A DNA stretch of 64,000 nucleotides, from assembly GCF_047302425.1 (NCBI RefSeq), contig NZ_CP154855.1, forward strand, positions 3,410,001 to 3,474,000, read 5' to 3'. Source of the DNA: Oceanitalea sp047302425. GTDB taxonomy: Bacteria; Actinomycetota; Actinomycetes; Actinomycetales; Actinomycetaceae. Below, one piece after another: positions 43,260 through 51,927 of this stretch. Made by a program: the position numbers and the translations under genes. Numbering within the stretch: the stretch's first letter is position 1; every line of letters begins with the position of its first letter. The notes under the pieces are model-generated. The model had not been told where the DNA came from and made no database searches. It saw only the letters and a program-made list of their open reading frames with translations.

Positions 43260-46200
43260 CGTCGGACCGGCCTAGTAGTAGCAGGCGATTGACGTGCGCT
43301 GTTCGGTTCTCTTTCGAGCGAGCGGGTTCGGTCAAGCGCAGCACGGGCGCGGGCGACGTCGATCTTCTGCGTCTCGGCTTCGGCGGGTGCTCCGAGGGGT
43401 GCGGGTCCGGTGATGCCGTAGCGGTCGCGGTAGGCGGCGATGGTGCGCGCGGCGTTCCGCCATGCCTGGGCCGCTCGTGCAGTCTTGGGTGGGGTTCCGA
43501 GTTTCGTGATCCACTCGTGTTTCTCGGTGAGTGCGGTGTCGAGGAGAGCATCGGCCCGGGCTTCGATGAGGTCGCGTCGCTCGGTCAGCGCTTGCCGCAT
43601 CTCGGATGGCATGATGCCGGTGGCTTCGGGGATGAGGCCCACGATGAGACGTGGTGTTCTGCGTGCACGCCCGGCTCCCGCTGGCCTGGCGGTCGCGCGG
43701 GCAAGACGGTAGTGCAGGACCGCGGCGATGTCGTCGGCGTCCCCGAACCCGCGTGCTCGCACGAGGCGCGGCAGCAGGGTCTCGACGTCGTGCTGGTTGG
43801 CCTCGGCCCGACGGAGCTCGGCAGTCAGCGCTCCGAATGCGGGTGAGGCGATCGCGTCCTCGGCGTCGTCGTCGCTGAGCCCAGACGAGCGGACGAGCGC
43901 GGCCCAGCGGTCGTGTTGGGCGGCGGCGGCCAGGGTCTCGTACTCGGCGGTAAGCTGCGCGATCGAGGCCCAGGTGTCCTGCTCCGCAGTGATCGTCTCG
44001 TGCGCCGACAGCTCGGCACCGACGTGCTGCAGCACCCCGAACAACACGGACCGGGCTGTCGCCTCGGTGTTGTCGCCGGGGCGAGGGCCGTCGTGGGCGG
44101 GGTCGGGCTTGTCGACGGCGACGTAGGCGATGTTCTGCTCGCGCCCCCTCGTCATGGCGACATAGAACGTCTCTCTGGTCATCGACGCATCCGCCAGGAC
44201 GTGCGAGGAGTCCACGGTGATGCCCTGCGCCCGGTATGACGTCACGGCGTAACCGAGATCGAGGTGTTCGGCCGCGTACTCGGCCGGGACCACGACCGAG
44301 GCGCCCCACGTGCGCCCTGCGCGGCGGAGGGTGAGAGCGCCGTCGTCACGGACCTCGGTGACCGTCCACCTATCGCCGTTGCGGACCCAGGACCGTCCCG
44401 CGCGGAGGCGGCGGTCGTTGCGGCGAGTGATGACCGTATCCCCGACCGCAGCCCTCATTCCGTCGTGCAGTTCGACCTCACGGCGGGCGTTCACGGTGCC
44501 GTCGAGGATCAGATCAGCGCGTGCCCGGTTGTTGAGCGCCTGGACGGACTCGTTCGAGGCGGTCACGAGCACACTGGCTCGCCCGGCGAGTGTGTCGTTG
44601 CGCCAGGCGGTGTAGGCGACGTCGATCATCTCCTCCGTCTCACCACCTCGGATGCGACCGTGTTCGGTGTAGGTGTCGATGACATCGGTGCGCCCATGCC
44701 GCAGCGCGAGGGACGCGGTCTTCTCCCACGGGTGGACGAACCGGTGCACGTCGACCAGCTCCGGGGCGTCGTCACGGTCGTGGACGAGGAGGGAGAACGC
44801 GCCACCGGCGGTGACGGACTGAAGCTGGGCGTGGTCCCCGACCAGCAGCACCTTCGCCCCGGCCTCCGCCGCCAAGGCGGTGATGCGGTCAAGGGAGAGC
44901 GTGCCCGCCAGCGATGCCTCGTCGACGATGACGAGCTGACCCTTGCGGAACGTCTCGCCGGCGCGGTCGTGAGTGTCGAGCCACTTGGCCGTGTTCTCGG
45001 TCTGGATGCCGAGGTCATCGGCCAGGACCTGCGCGGCGACCGCGGACGGCGCAAGCCCGACCACGCTGCCACGTCCGTGCTCGCGTTCCCACGCCCGCCG
45101 CAACGCTGACATCGCGGTGGTCTTCCCCGCCCCAGCAGGGCCGACCAGCACATCGACCACCCGGCCCGAGAGCGCGATCTTCGTCAGTGCGGCCGCCTGG
45201 TCGTCACCGAGCATCCGGCCCTTGCTGTCGGGCCGCTTCGTAACCCGTTCGACGGTGGTCAGCGGCACGGTCGGTGCGGTGGTGGTGTGGGCGCGTTCGA
45301 GGAGGCGGTCTTCGGCGGCCAGCAGCTCCTCGGAGGAGAACAGCGCGGAGTGCTTCGGCCGGAACACGCTCGTGCCGTCCGGTCGGCGGAACGCGGCCGG
45401 GCTGGATGCGAGCTCGGGCGGGGTCAGGCGCAGCGAAGCGGCTTCGGCGGCGTCTACGACCAGGCCGACGATAGCTTCGCGATCCTCTGTCGACGCGAAC
45501 CGGTAGGCCATCGTCTGCCGCGCGGCCTCGGCAGTGAGGTTCCAGCGATGCCAGGTGGATCGCTTCTCACCGACCGCAGCCACAACGTCTGCCCCGAGCG
45601 AGTCGATCACATCCAACGGCACGTCGTCCGCGCGCAGCAGCAACGGCTCCTTGTTTGCCGTCACGCCGCGCGCCCACGAGGTCGTATCCGACCCGAGCAC
45701 CTGCCCGGCCCGTTCCCGCCAGGAGGCGGTGAGGTCAGCCAGCGACCGGACTTCCTTCTCCGGCCGGGTCGAGAGGGTGGCCTGGGCGCGGAGCTTCATG
45801 ATCGTCGCCGGCGACGGCCGCCGCCCATGCGCGTCGACGTACTGGCCGATGAGGCGGTCGGTCTCGGCATCAATGTGCCGGGCACGGGTGGAGAACTCCT
45901 TCACCATCGCCTCGGGCACCGCGGCGATCGCCCACGCGGGGTTGCGGTCGCGGCCCATGTCGCGCGCCTCCCACGAGACGCCAAACGAGCGAGTGAGGTG
46001 GTCAGCGAACACCGCCTCGTGCAGCTCGGAGAGGGCGACCACGGCGGCGTGCATCGGCCGCCCATCCAGCGACCGCCATTTGCCATCGAGGACGGTCTGC
46101 ACCTTGTTGCTGATGACGACATGCGTGTGCAGGTGCGGGTCGCCCGCCCGGCTGTCGTAGTGATCGAACGCCGTGGCGACCAGACCTGCGACGTCGACCT

Positions 46201-46801
46201 GTGCAACCGCGCCGTCGCGGTCGGTTGCGCCGGTGCGGGTGGCTGCAACCTCCCGCTCCATGAACGCAACCACCTCCGCAACCGCAGCGTGATGCGCGTC
46301 CGCGATCAACGCCTGCGTCCCCGCGTCCGCGACCGCCCAGAGCACGCTGGCGGACTTCGGGATCGAGAACGTGAAGTCGAACCCCGCAACCGCCCGCCGC
46401 GTCCCGCGCCCGGCCTCCTCCGTGTCGATGGCCGCGACCGCCTCCGCGCGTGACGCCGGCCCGAGTGCGGGATCAAGCGCACTGGTACGTGCCTCGATCC
46501 GCTCGGCCACGGTTCGGTATTCGGGGTACGCGCGGCCCAGCGGTTCACCGGTGATCGGGTCTCGACCCATGCCGACCAGCAGCTGGAGCTGGGCTTCGGA
46601 GACCTGATCACCCACGCTGATCCGCCCGCCGCCGAGTGTGGCGACCCCGGCACCGAGCCAGCGACCGGGCGGGGTGCCCTCGGCGTTGTAGTAGCGCGTC
46701 AACGGAGTCGAGAGCGAGCGGTCGCCGTCGCCGGCCGCGACAGTGCGCAACAGGTACTTATACCCGTCACCCGCCGACATCACGCGCATCGAAACCGTCA
46801 T
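43250..46801 (-). CDS. MobF-family conjugative relaxase-helicase (TraA/TrwC-like)
   Basis: An 1183-residue relaxase. The N-terminal TrwC domain has its nicking Tyr candidates in GDGYKYLLRTV (about residues 14-16) and the metal-binding His triad in DPHLHTHVVISNKV. The helicase half has a Walker A (VGPAGAGKTTAMSALRRAW), a Walker B (LVIVDEASLAG) and YAVTSYRAQGITVD. It nicks the transfer origin and unwinds the strand that is sent to the recipient. The ATG at 46801 (MTVSMRV) gives the standard relaxase start; the frame extends 20 codons upstream. Inverted and tandem repeats upstream are candidate origin-of-transfer elements. Confidence 0.95.
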   Translation of the reverse strand: MTVSMRVMSAGDGYKYLLRTVAAGDGDRSLSTPLTRYYNAEGTPPGRWLGAGVATLGGGRISVGDQVSEAQLQLLVGMGRDPITGEPLGRAYPEYRTVAERIEARTSALDPALGPASRAEAVAAIDTEEAGRGTRRAVAGFDFTFSIPKSASVLWAVADAGTQALIADAHHAAVAEVVAFMEREVAATRTGATDRDGAVAQVDVAGLVATAFDHYDSRAGDPHLHTHVVISNKVQTVLDGKWRSLDGRPMHAAVVALSELHEAVFADHLTRSFGVSWEARDMGRDRNPAWAIAAVPEAMVKEFSTRARHIDAETDRLIGQYVDAHGRRPSPATIMKLRAQATLSTRPEKEVRSLADLTASWRERAGQVLGSDTTSWARGVTANKEPLLLRADDVPLDVIDSLGADVVAAVGEKRSTWHRWNLTAEAARQTMAYRFASTEDREAIVGLVVDAAEAASLRLTPPELASSPAAFRRPDGTSVFRPKHSALFSSEELLAAEDRLLERAHTTTAPTVPLTTVERVTKRPDSKGRMLGDDQAAALTKIALSGRVVDVLVGPAGAGKTTAMSALRRAWEREHGRGSVVGLAPSAVAAQVLADDLGIQTENTAKWLDTHDRAGETFRKGQLVIVDEASLAGTLSLDRITALAAEAGAKVLLVGDHAQLQSVTAGGAFSLLVHDRDDAPELVDVHRFVHPWEKTASLALRHGRTDVIDTYTEHGRIRGGETEEMIDVAYTAWRNDTLAGRASVLVTASNESVQALNNRARADLILDGTVNARREVELHDGMRAAVGDTVITRRNDRRLRAGRSWVRNGDRWTVTEVRDDGALTLRRAGRTWGASVVVPAEYAAEHLDLGYAVTSYRAQGITVDSSHVLADASMTRETFYVAMTRGREQNIAYVAVDKPDPAHDGPRPGDNTEATARSVLFGVLQHVGAELSAHETITAEQDTWASIAQLTAEYETLAAAAQHDRWAALVRSSGLSDDDAEDAIASPAFGALTAELRRAEANQHDVETLLPRLVRARGFGDADDIAAVLHYRLARATARPAGAGRARRTPRLIVGLIPEATGIMPSEMRQALTERRDLIEARADALLDTALTEKHEWITKLGTPPKTARAAQAWRNAARTIAAYRDRYGITGPAPLGAPAEAETQKIDVARARAALDRTRSLEREPNSARQSPATTRPVRRSL

Positions 46802-47056
46802 CCGGCCCGCCCTCTCTGCCTGCTCACGAGGTGAGCAGCGGCCCGCCGAAGGCGGGCTCAACCTCGATCTGCAAGAGGCGTGGTGGCTCTGAGGGAGGCG
46901 GAGACGAAGGCTCCGTCAGAGGCCGGGCGCGGCGCGGTCAGCGAGGCACGGGAGGCACGGGAGGCGCGGGAGGCGCGGCGAGCACCTGGCAGATAACCAG
47001 CCCGGTCAGCGCTCGCAGAGGCAGCGACCGGGGATCACCGATCTGCCGGAGTCCTC
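46802..47056. other. Repeat-rich region, candidate origin of transfer
   Basis: Between the divergent relaxase and methylase starts lie CTGCTCAC-GAG-GTGAGCAG (46820-46838), GCCCGCC-GAA-GGCGGGC (46841-46857) and four tandem 9-bp repeats of the form AGGCRCGGS (46944-46979). Relaxases often act next to their own gene at sites with inverted and direct repeats. No nick site can be named from sequence alone. Confidence 0.45.
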
Positions 47057-47266
47057 ATGCCGAACGCCAGCGACGAACCGGGCGACCGCCGCCTGCGGGT
47101 CGGGTCGCTGTTCTCCGGCTACGGCGGACTCGACCTCGCTGTCGAGGAGGTGTTCGACGCCCGCACGATCTGGTTCTCCGAGATCAACGAGCCCGTCGCC
47201 CGCGTCTTCGCCCACCACTGGCCCGACGCCCCCAACCTCGGCGACATCACCACCATCGACTGGAAC
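47057..47266 (+). pseudogene. Truncated C5-cytosine DNA methyltransferase
   Basis: The frame from the ATG at 47057 reads RVGSLFSGYGGLDLAVEEVF, the AdoMet-binding motif I of cytosine-5 methylases, then IWFSEINEPVARVFAHHWPD and GDITTIDWN. After residue 70 the similarity ends abruptly, and the frame runs on into unrelated sequence antisense to a heme A synthase fragment. Only the first about 20 percent of the enzyme is left. The leader has the AGCACCT/ATCTGCC pairing described elsewhere. The break marks the left edge of the cargo block. Confidence 0.85.
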
Positions 47267-47284
47267 ACTGAAACCCGGGGCGCT

Positions 47285-47503
47285 TCAGAGGGAGTCCTCG
47301 GTGCACAGCGGCCAGGTCGGGCAGCCCAGCCCGGATGCGGTAAGCCTGACCGCCCCGCCGGTCGCGACGATCAGGATGTTCGCGGCCAGGGAGAGCTTCG
47401 CCCACACGAGCGGTCGGGCACGGACCCATTCCCACAGCCGCGCCCGCCAACCATCGCCCCGCCCGGCGACGTGGGGCGTGTCGAGGGGGCGGGTTTCAGG
47501 CAC
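47285..47503 (-). pseudogene. ctaA: N-terminal fragment of heme A synthase (ctaA)
   Basis: A 72-residue frame from the ATG at 47503 ending WAKLSLAANILIVATGGAVR, then LTASGLGCPTWPLCTEDSL and a stop. This is the first helix and Cys-containing loop of actinobacterial CtaA, of normally about 300 residues. It stops exactly where the methylase fragment ends, so one recombination event cut both genes. It cannot be functional. Its presence suggests that the cargo block came from a chromosome where the neighbouring gene preceded ctaA. Confidence 0.8.
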
Positions 47504-47864
47504 GGCGGTAGCGGCGTGCGCGGATGAACGAGGTCACCCCGAGAACCAGGTAGACCAGCAGCGCGACGAAGGTCAGGGTGCTGGCGATGACCGCTATAGG
47601 GCGCTCTGCGGTGCCCCCGAGGAGCTCCCCGAGCTTGAGGACGTTCATGAGCGTGCCGGCCAGGCCGACGAGCGCGACTGCCAGCGCCGCATGGATCGCG
47701 TGCCGGTGCGCCGCCTCTTTCCGGGAGATGAGTCCGGCGATCACCAGCAGGATGCCGAGGGCTGCGGGGATCAGCGCGGTGAGGCTGGATGCCCCCGACG
47801 CGATGTAGGCGACTATCCCGATCACAGTCACGACTGCCCCGGTCCCGATCGTCCACTTCGTCAT
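47496..47864 (-). CDS. Small four-helix membrane protein
   Basis: A 122-residue protein with four hydrophobic segments (IGTGAVVTVIGIVAYIASG; LTALIPAALGILLVIAGLI; AIHAALAVALVGLAGTLMNV; VIASTLTFVALLVYLVLGVT) and basic ends. The ATG at 47864 has a GAGAGGAA site. Its stop overlaps the start of the ctaA fragment. It is divergent from the TetR gene and shares its operator region, so it may belong to the exporter regulon. Function is unknown. Confidence 0.75.
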   Translation of the reverse strand: MTKWTIGTGAVVTVIGIVAYIASGASSLTALIPAALGILLVIAGLISRKEAAHRHAIHAALAVALVGLAGTLMNVLKLGELLGGTAERPIAVIASTLTFVALLVYLVLGVTSFIRARRYRRA

Positions 47865-47890
47865 GCTGTCGTTCCTCTCCACACACGGTT

Positions 47891-47910
47891 ACTGTACCAT
47901 TTAGTATAGT
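47891..47910. promoter_or_regulatory. Likely TetR operator in a divergent promoter
   Basis: ACTGTAC-N6-GTATAGT is an inverted repeat with one mismatch in a short AT-rich stretch between the divergent membrane-protein and tetR genes. It fits a TetR-type site that would control both directions. Confidence 0.55.
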
Positions 47911-47955
47911 CTAGTGGTTGGTGAGGTACGGCGTCGATACGGAGGAGGCGGCACG

Positions 47956-48525
47956 GTGGTGAGGCCGAGTAAGAAGTCTGCGATCGTCGAGGCGGCGATG
48001 CGGGTCGCTGAGGAGCAGGGGCTGTCTGCGGTGACGATCGACGCTGTCGCCGAGCAGGCGGGCATCACCAAGGGGGGCCTGCTGTATCACTTCCCGAGCC
48101 GGACGGCACTGCTGAGTGGGGTGTATGAGCAGTTGGCGGCCGACTGGGAGAAGGAGATGGTCTCAGCCGCCGGGAAACCCGCTTCTGAGGCGACCCGTGC
48201 TGAGCGGTTGGCGGCGTATGTGCGGGTCGCCCGGTCGATGACCCGCGCGGAACTGGTGTTCATGGCTGACGGCGCCGCGCACCGTGACCTCTTCGCACCC
48301 TGTGCGGAAGTGGCCGCGCGGTGGACGACCCCGCTCCCTCAGCCCGGCGTGGACGACAGGTATCCGCGGGAGGAGCTGCGGATGCTGACCGCACGGATGG
48401 CCGCCGACGGGCTGTGGAGCTACGAAGCCCTCACCGGGGAGCCCATCCCGCAGGCTCTGCGGGTGCAGCTCCTGGAACACATCGCCGCCTCCCTGGACAC
48501 CACCAGCACGGACTCTGCGCGATGA
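47956..48525 (+). CDS. TetR-family transcriptional regulator
   Basis: A 189-residue TetR protein. The HTH is AAMRVAEEQGLSAVTIDAVAEQAGITKGGLLYHFPSRTALL, followed by a helical ligand-binding domain with a C-terminal part related to TetR_C_6-like members. I choose the GTG at 47956, seven bases after AGGAGG; a second GTG follows directly. It precedes an MFS exporter gene by 73 bases on the same strand and probably represses it. Confidence 0.88.
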   Translation: MVRPSKKSAIVEAAMRVAEEQGLSAVTIDAVAEQAGITKGGLLYHFPSRTALLSGVYEQLAADWEKEMVSAAGKPASEATRAERLAAYVRVARSMTRAELVFMADGAAHRDLFAPCAEVAARWTTPLPQPGVDDRYPREELRMLTARMAADGLWSYEALTGEPIPQALRVQLLEHIAASLDTTSTDSAR

Positions 48526-48598
48526 ACACAAGAATCTATGGCAACCGGCCGGGCGCAATGATCGAAAGAACTCCTGACACAAGAAGGCATCCCCGCAC

Positions 48599-50122
48599 AT
48601 GAACACTGTGAACACTCAAGCGTCATCGCTGTCATCGCGGCGGTGGGTGCTGCTGGTGACTGTCGCGTTCGGCCTGTTGCTGATCACGCTCGACAACTCG
48701 ATCCTCTACACCGCCCTGCCCACCCTGACGGTGGACCTGGGCGCGTCGGCCTCCCAAGGCCTGTGGATCATCAACGCCTACCCGCTGGTGATGGCGGGCC
48801 TGCTGCTGGGGTCGGGAACCTTGGGTGACCGGTTCGGGCATCGCCGTCTCTTCCTGGTCGGTCTCACGCTCTTCGGGGCGGCGTCGCTGGTGGCCGCGTT
48901 CTCCCCGACACCGGAGGTCCTGATCGGTGCGCGTGCGCTCCTCGCGGTGGGGGCGGCGTGCATGATGCCCGCCACTCTCGCGCTGATCCGGCTCGGGTTC
49001 GATGACGTGCGGGAGCGGAACATCGCGATCGCGATCTGGGGCAGCATCTCCGTGGTCGGCGCCGCGCTCGGACCCATCGTCGGGGGTGCACTGTTGGAGC
49101 GGTTCTGGTGGGGGTCGGTGTTCCTCATCAACATCCCCGTCGTGATCGCAGCCCTCATCCTCACCCCGCTCGTCGTCCCTGCAGGAACCCGGGACCGGGC
49201 GAAGAAGTGGGATGCGATCTCCTCCCTCTACGCCCTCCTCACCCTCACCGGCGCGGTCCTCGCGATCAAAGAAGCCGCCCACACCCCGCAGAACTGGGCG
49301 ATCGTCGCAGGCGCCACGGTCGTCGCGGCCATCGGCGGTGTCCTGTTCACCAGACGCCAGCTCCGCTCGAACGATCCGCTGCTGGACTTCGGGGTGTTCC
49401 GCAACCGCGCGTTCAGCGCCGGGATCATCACCGCAGCGACCGCAATGTTCGCCATCGGCGGCATCCAACTGGTCACCACGCAACGCTTCCAACTCGTCGA
49501 CGGGTTCACCCCACTCCAAGCAGGACTCCTCGTGGCCGCTGTCGCGATCGGGGCTCTGCCCACCGGGATTCTCGGCGGCGCGTTCCTGCACAGGCTCGGG
49601 CTGCGCATCATCATCAGCGGAGGCTTCACCCTCGCCACAATCGGCATGATCATCACCCTCATCGGAGTGCAGACCGCGTTCCCGGTATTCGTGGCCGGGC
49701 TCGCCGTCACCGGCGCCGGATTGGGGGCCACGATGTCAGTCGCATCGACCGCGATCGTGGGGAACGTCCCCCCACGCAAGGCCGGTATGGCAGCCTCGGT
49801 CGAGGAAGTGTCCTACGAGTTCGGCAGCCTCATCGCCGTCGCCGTCCTCGGCAGCCTCCTCTCCCTCTTCTACACCTCCCGCATCCACCTCCCCCAGGGC
49901 GCCCCTGCCGAAGCCGCCGACAGCATCGCCACCGCCCGCGACCTCGCCAGCGACCATCCGGGCCTGCTCGACGCCGCCGCTATCGCGTTCAACAGCGGCT
50001 ACACGACCATCATGATCATCATCGCCGTCGTGATCGCCGCAGGCGTCATCACCACCGGGTGGCTGCTCCGACAGTACGGACCCGGCAGCACCGCCTCCGC
50101 CTACGAAGACAACACCCACTAA
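48599..50122 (+). CDS. MFS multidrug exporter, DHA2/QacA type
   Basis: A 507-residue 14-helix MFS protein. The family motifs are LLLITLDNSILYTALPTLTVDL in the first helix (motif D1-like), GSGTLGDRFGHRRLFLVG in the first loop (motif A) and VGAALGPIVGGALLERFWW (motif C). QacA-like members pump quaternary ammonium compounds and dyes by proton antiport. The ATG at 48599 fits. The upstream TetR gene and operator form the usual switch. The exact drug range is not known. Confidence 0.92.
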   Translation: MNTVNTQASSLSSRRWVLLVTVAFGLLLITLDNSILYTALPTLTVDLGASASQGLWIINAYPLVMAGLLLGSGTLGDRFGHRRLFLVGLTLFGAASLVAAFSPTPEVLIGARALLAVGAACMMPATLALIRLGFDDVRERNIAIAIWGSISVVGAALGPIVGGALLERFWWGSVFLINIPVVIAALILTPLVVPAGTRDRAKKWDAISSLYALLTLTGAVLAIKEAAHTPQNWAIVAGATVVAAIGGVLFTRRQLRSNDPLLDFGVFRNRAFSAGIITAATAMFAIGGIQLVTTQRFQLVDGFTPLQAGLLVAAVAIGALPTGILGGAFLHRLGLRIIISGGFTLATIGMIITLIGVQTAFPVFVAGLAVTGAGLGATMSVASTAIVGNVPPRKAGMAASVEEVSYEFGSLIAVAVLGSLLSLFYTSRIHLPQGAPAEAADSIATARDLASDHPGLLDAAAIAFNSGYTTIMIIIAVVIAAGVITTGWLLRQYGPGSTASAYEDNTH

Positions 50123-50186
50123 GCCTCGCGCTAAGAGGATCACGACCTATGGATTGTCACCACCGCAACCACGCCGCGGAGCATCA

Positions 50187-50595
50187 ATGACACACACGCC
50201 CTCACGAAACGAACGCTTCTTCCGACTCGCCTTCCGCACCACCGCGCTCATCGAAGGCATCAGCTGGCTCGGCATGCTCACCGCCCTCGCTATCAAATAC
50301 CCCCTCCACGGCAGCCCCCTACCCGTCACCATCTGGGGGGTGGGTGCACGGAATCGCATGGATCGCCTTCGTCCTCGCCTGCGTCGCCGCCGCCATCCGC
50401 TTCCGCTGGACCTGGTGGGCACTCCCCACCGGCATCATCGCCTCGATGCTCCCGTTCCTCACCGTCCCCTTCGACCTCTGGATGGAAAGAACCGGGCGAC
50501 TCTCGACAGCGAACCGACCTGCCAACCACGTACAAACAACGGCTCCTCACCCCCTCACCAAGGAAGAGGCATCAAAAGACGTTTCTACGAAATGA
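50187..50595 (+). pseudogene. DUF3817 membrane protein, frameshifted
   Basis: The first frame from the ATG at 50187 reads RLAFRTTALIEGISWLGMLT and LAIKYPLHGSPLPVTIWG, a DUF3817 N-terminus. The rest (HGIAWIAFVLACVAAAIRFRW, then PTGIIASMLPFLTVPFDLWM) is in another frame ending at 50595. The switch falls in a run of six G at 50335-50340; five would restore IWGWVHGIAW. Either the gene is broken or the sequence has a one-base error. DUF3817 proteins are small membrane proteins of unknown function, often near drug exporters. Confidence 0.8.
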
Positions 50596-50691
50596 TATCA
50601 ACCGCATTCAATAGAGTCTTAAGAAAGGACTCCCTGCGCTGATAGCGGCTGTTGCCATGTCACCCGCACATAGGAACAACGCGCGAGAACT

Positions 50692-51684
50692 GTGAGAGCA
50701 AGCGAATACCGCGATCCACATGAAGGGTCGTCTACGAGACCAGACAACCCCGGCACGAGGTTAATCAATCGCGGCGCACGGCTTCTGACGGCGATCGAAA
50801 TCTCCCGCAGCGCAATGACCAGGCGAGTGATTCCTGCGGAGATAAAGATCCTGCACATTCTTGAGGGCGCAGCTGAAATCTCGACGGCACAGGGCCGGTA
50901 CCTTCTCATGCCTGGCATGGCCTTGGCTCTAGGAGCTGGTGAATGGTGCCAGATGCGTCCGAGGCAATACGTCCGACTCTGGGCGGTGTACAGCGATGAA
51001 CGCTTCTTGCGTGAACAGATGGCATGGTTCCTTCCCGACAAGACGCGGCTCCGCGCTGGCGTGCATCCTCACGACTGGGACGGGAGCCCACTCGTTCTGC
51101 ATCCTGGTGTGTCTACCCTGCGCCGTGTCGAACCGATCTGGCGGCAGCTGAGCGTACTCGGCAACGGCACGAAGTCACCGGAGGTGGTGGCAGTACGTAC
51201 CGTAGAACTGTTCGCCGGTTGGGTAGGCCTTGTGACTCCCGCGTTCCTCGCGCCGGATGCGGCCGCCAACTCAGATGGTACTGAGTTGAGCCAGGCAGGC
51301 GGGCTACTCATGTCGATCTCCTTGGCCGGACACGTGGGACGTGCAGTGCAGCTTCTGCGTGACCGCATGGCTGAGTCGTGGACGACTACGGCCCTCGCGC
51401 GTTCCGTCGCCGTCTCCCGTACTCACTTAACCCGCCTGTTCGTTGCCTGTACCGGCTTTCCACCGATGCGTTACCTCACGGAGATACGGCTGACAGAGTT
51501 CACCCGGCTCATTGATGAGACTGACTGGACTGTGGCACGTGCTGCGGGCGCAGTCGGCTGGCGCGATCCCCGGGTCGCCTCACGCTGGTTCTCCCGCCGC
51601 TACGGCATCACGCCATCGCAGTACCGCGCCAGCGGGCGTCCCGAAGGACGCCAAGCAAACCCTCCGCACTCACCGGCAGGCTGA
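50692..51684 (+). CDS. AraC-family transcriptional regulator
   Basis: A protein of up to 330 residues. The N-terminal part resembles a cupin-like sensor (ILHILEGAAEISTAQGRYLLMPGMALALGAGEW). The C-terminal AraC DNA-binding domain has two HTH units: MAESWTTTALARSVAVSRTHLTRLFVACTG and TDWTVARAAGAVGWRDPRVASRWFSRRYGITPSQYR. The GTG at 50692 is uncertain; later starts are possible. The segment is clearly less GC-rich than the flanks. It is the last gene of the cargo block; its target is unknown. Confidence 0.85.
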   Translation: MRASEYRDPHEGSSTRPDNPGTRLINRGARLLTAIEISRSAMTRRVIPAEIKILHILEGAAEISTAQGRYLLMPGMALALGAGEWCQMRPRQYVRLWAVYSDERFLREQMAWFLPDKTRLRAGVHPHDWDGSPLVLHPGVSTLRRVEPIWRQLSVLGNGTKSPEVVAVRTVELFAGWVGLVTPAFLAPDAAANSDGTELSQAGGLLMSISLAGHVGRAVQLLRDRMAESWTTTALARSVAVSRTHLTRLFVACTGFPPMRYLTEIRLTEFTRLIDETDWTVARAAGAVGWRDPRVASRWFSRRYGITPSQYRASGRPEGRQANPPHSPAG

Positions 51685-51927
51685 CTCGTCAACCCCCTCG
51701 ACTCGCCGTATGTCGCGTACTTCTCGTCGTGTGAACCCTGAGCACTTGAAGGACTTCGACTCTACGCCGCACCGCAGGTAAACCGGATGAGACACGTCGG
51801 GTTCATCGTGGAGCCTGGCGGTCGCCACGCTCTGTTCCGTCCGTCTCGTTCCTGATCTCCCCGGCGCACCTAATGGTCGCAGGGGTCACCGGCTTGTGCC
51901 GTTGGCCTTGCCGGGAGGAGGTCACAG
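51685..51927 (+). promoter_or_regulatory. Leader of the ardC-like operon
   Basis: A gene-free gap of 243 bases. A 22-codon open frame (ATG 51787 to TGA 51855, starting MRHVGFIVEPGG) could be a leader peptide. GCGCACCT at 51864-51871 is followed by CACCGG...CCGG-type complementarity and the GGGAGGAGGT ribosome-binding site of the next gene. This is the likely promoter and leader of the long transfer operon. Confidence 0.4.

Noticed and set aside
46944..46979. A CRISPR-like array suggested by the tandem repeats
   Set aside because: The four repeats are 9 bp long and directly adjacent without spacers, and no cas gene is present in the window.
47371..47886. A 171-codon minus-strand frame overlapping the small membrane protein and ctaA fragment
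   Set aside because: It is out of frame with both proteins that have recognisable helices, and consists of Arg/Gly/Pro-rich sequence.
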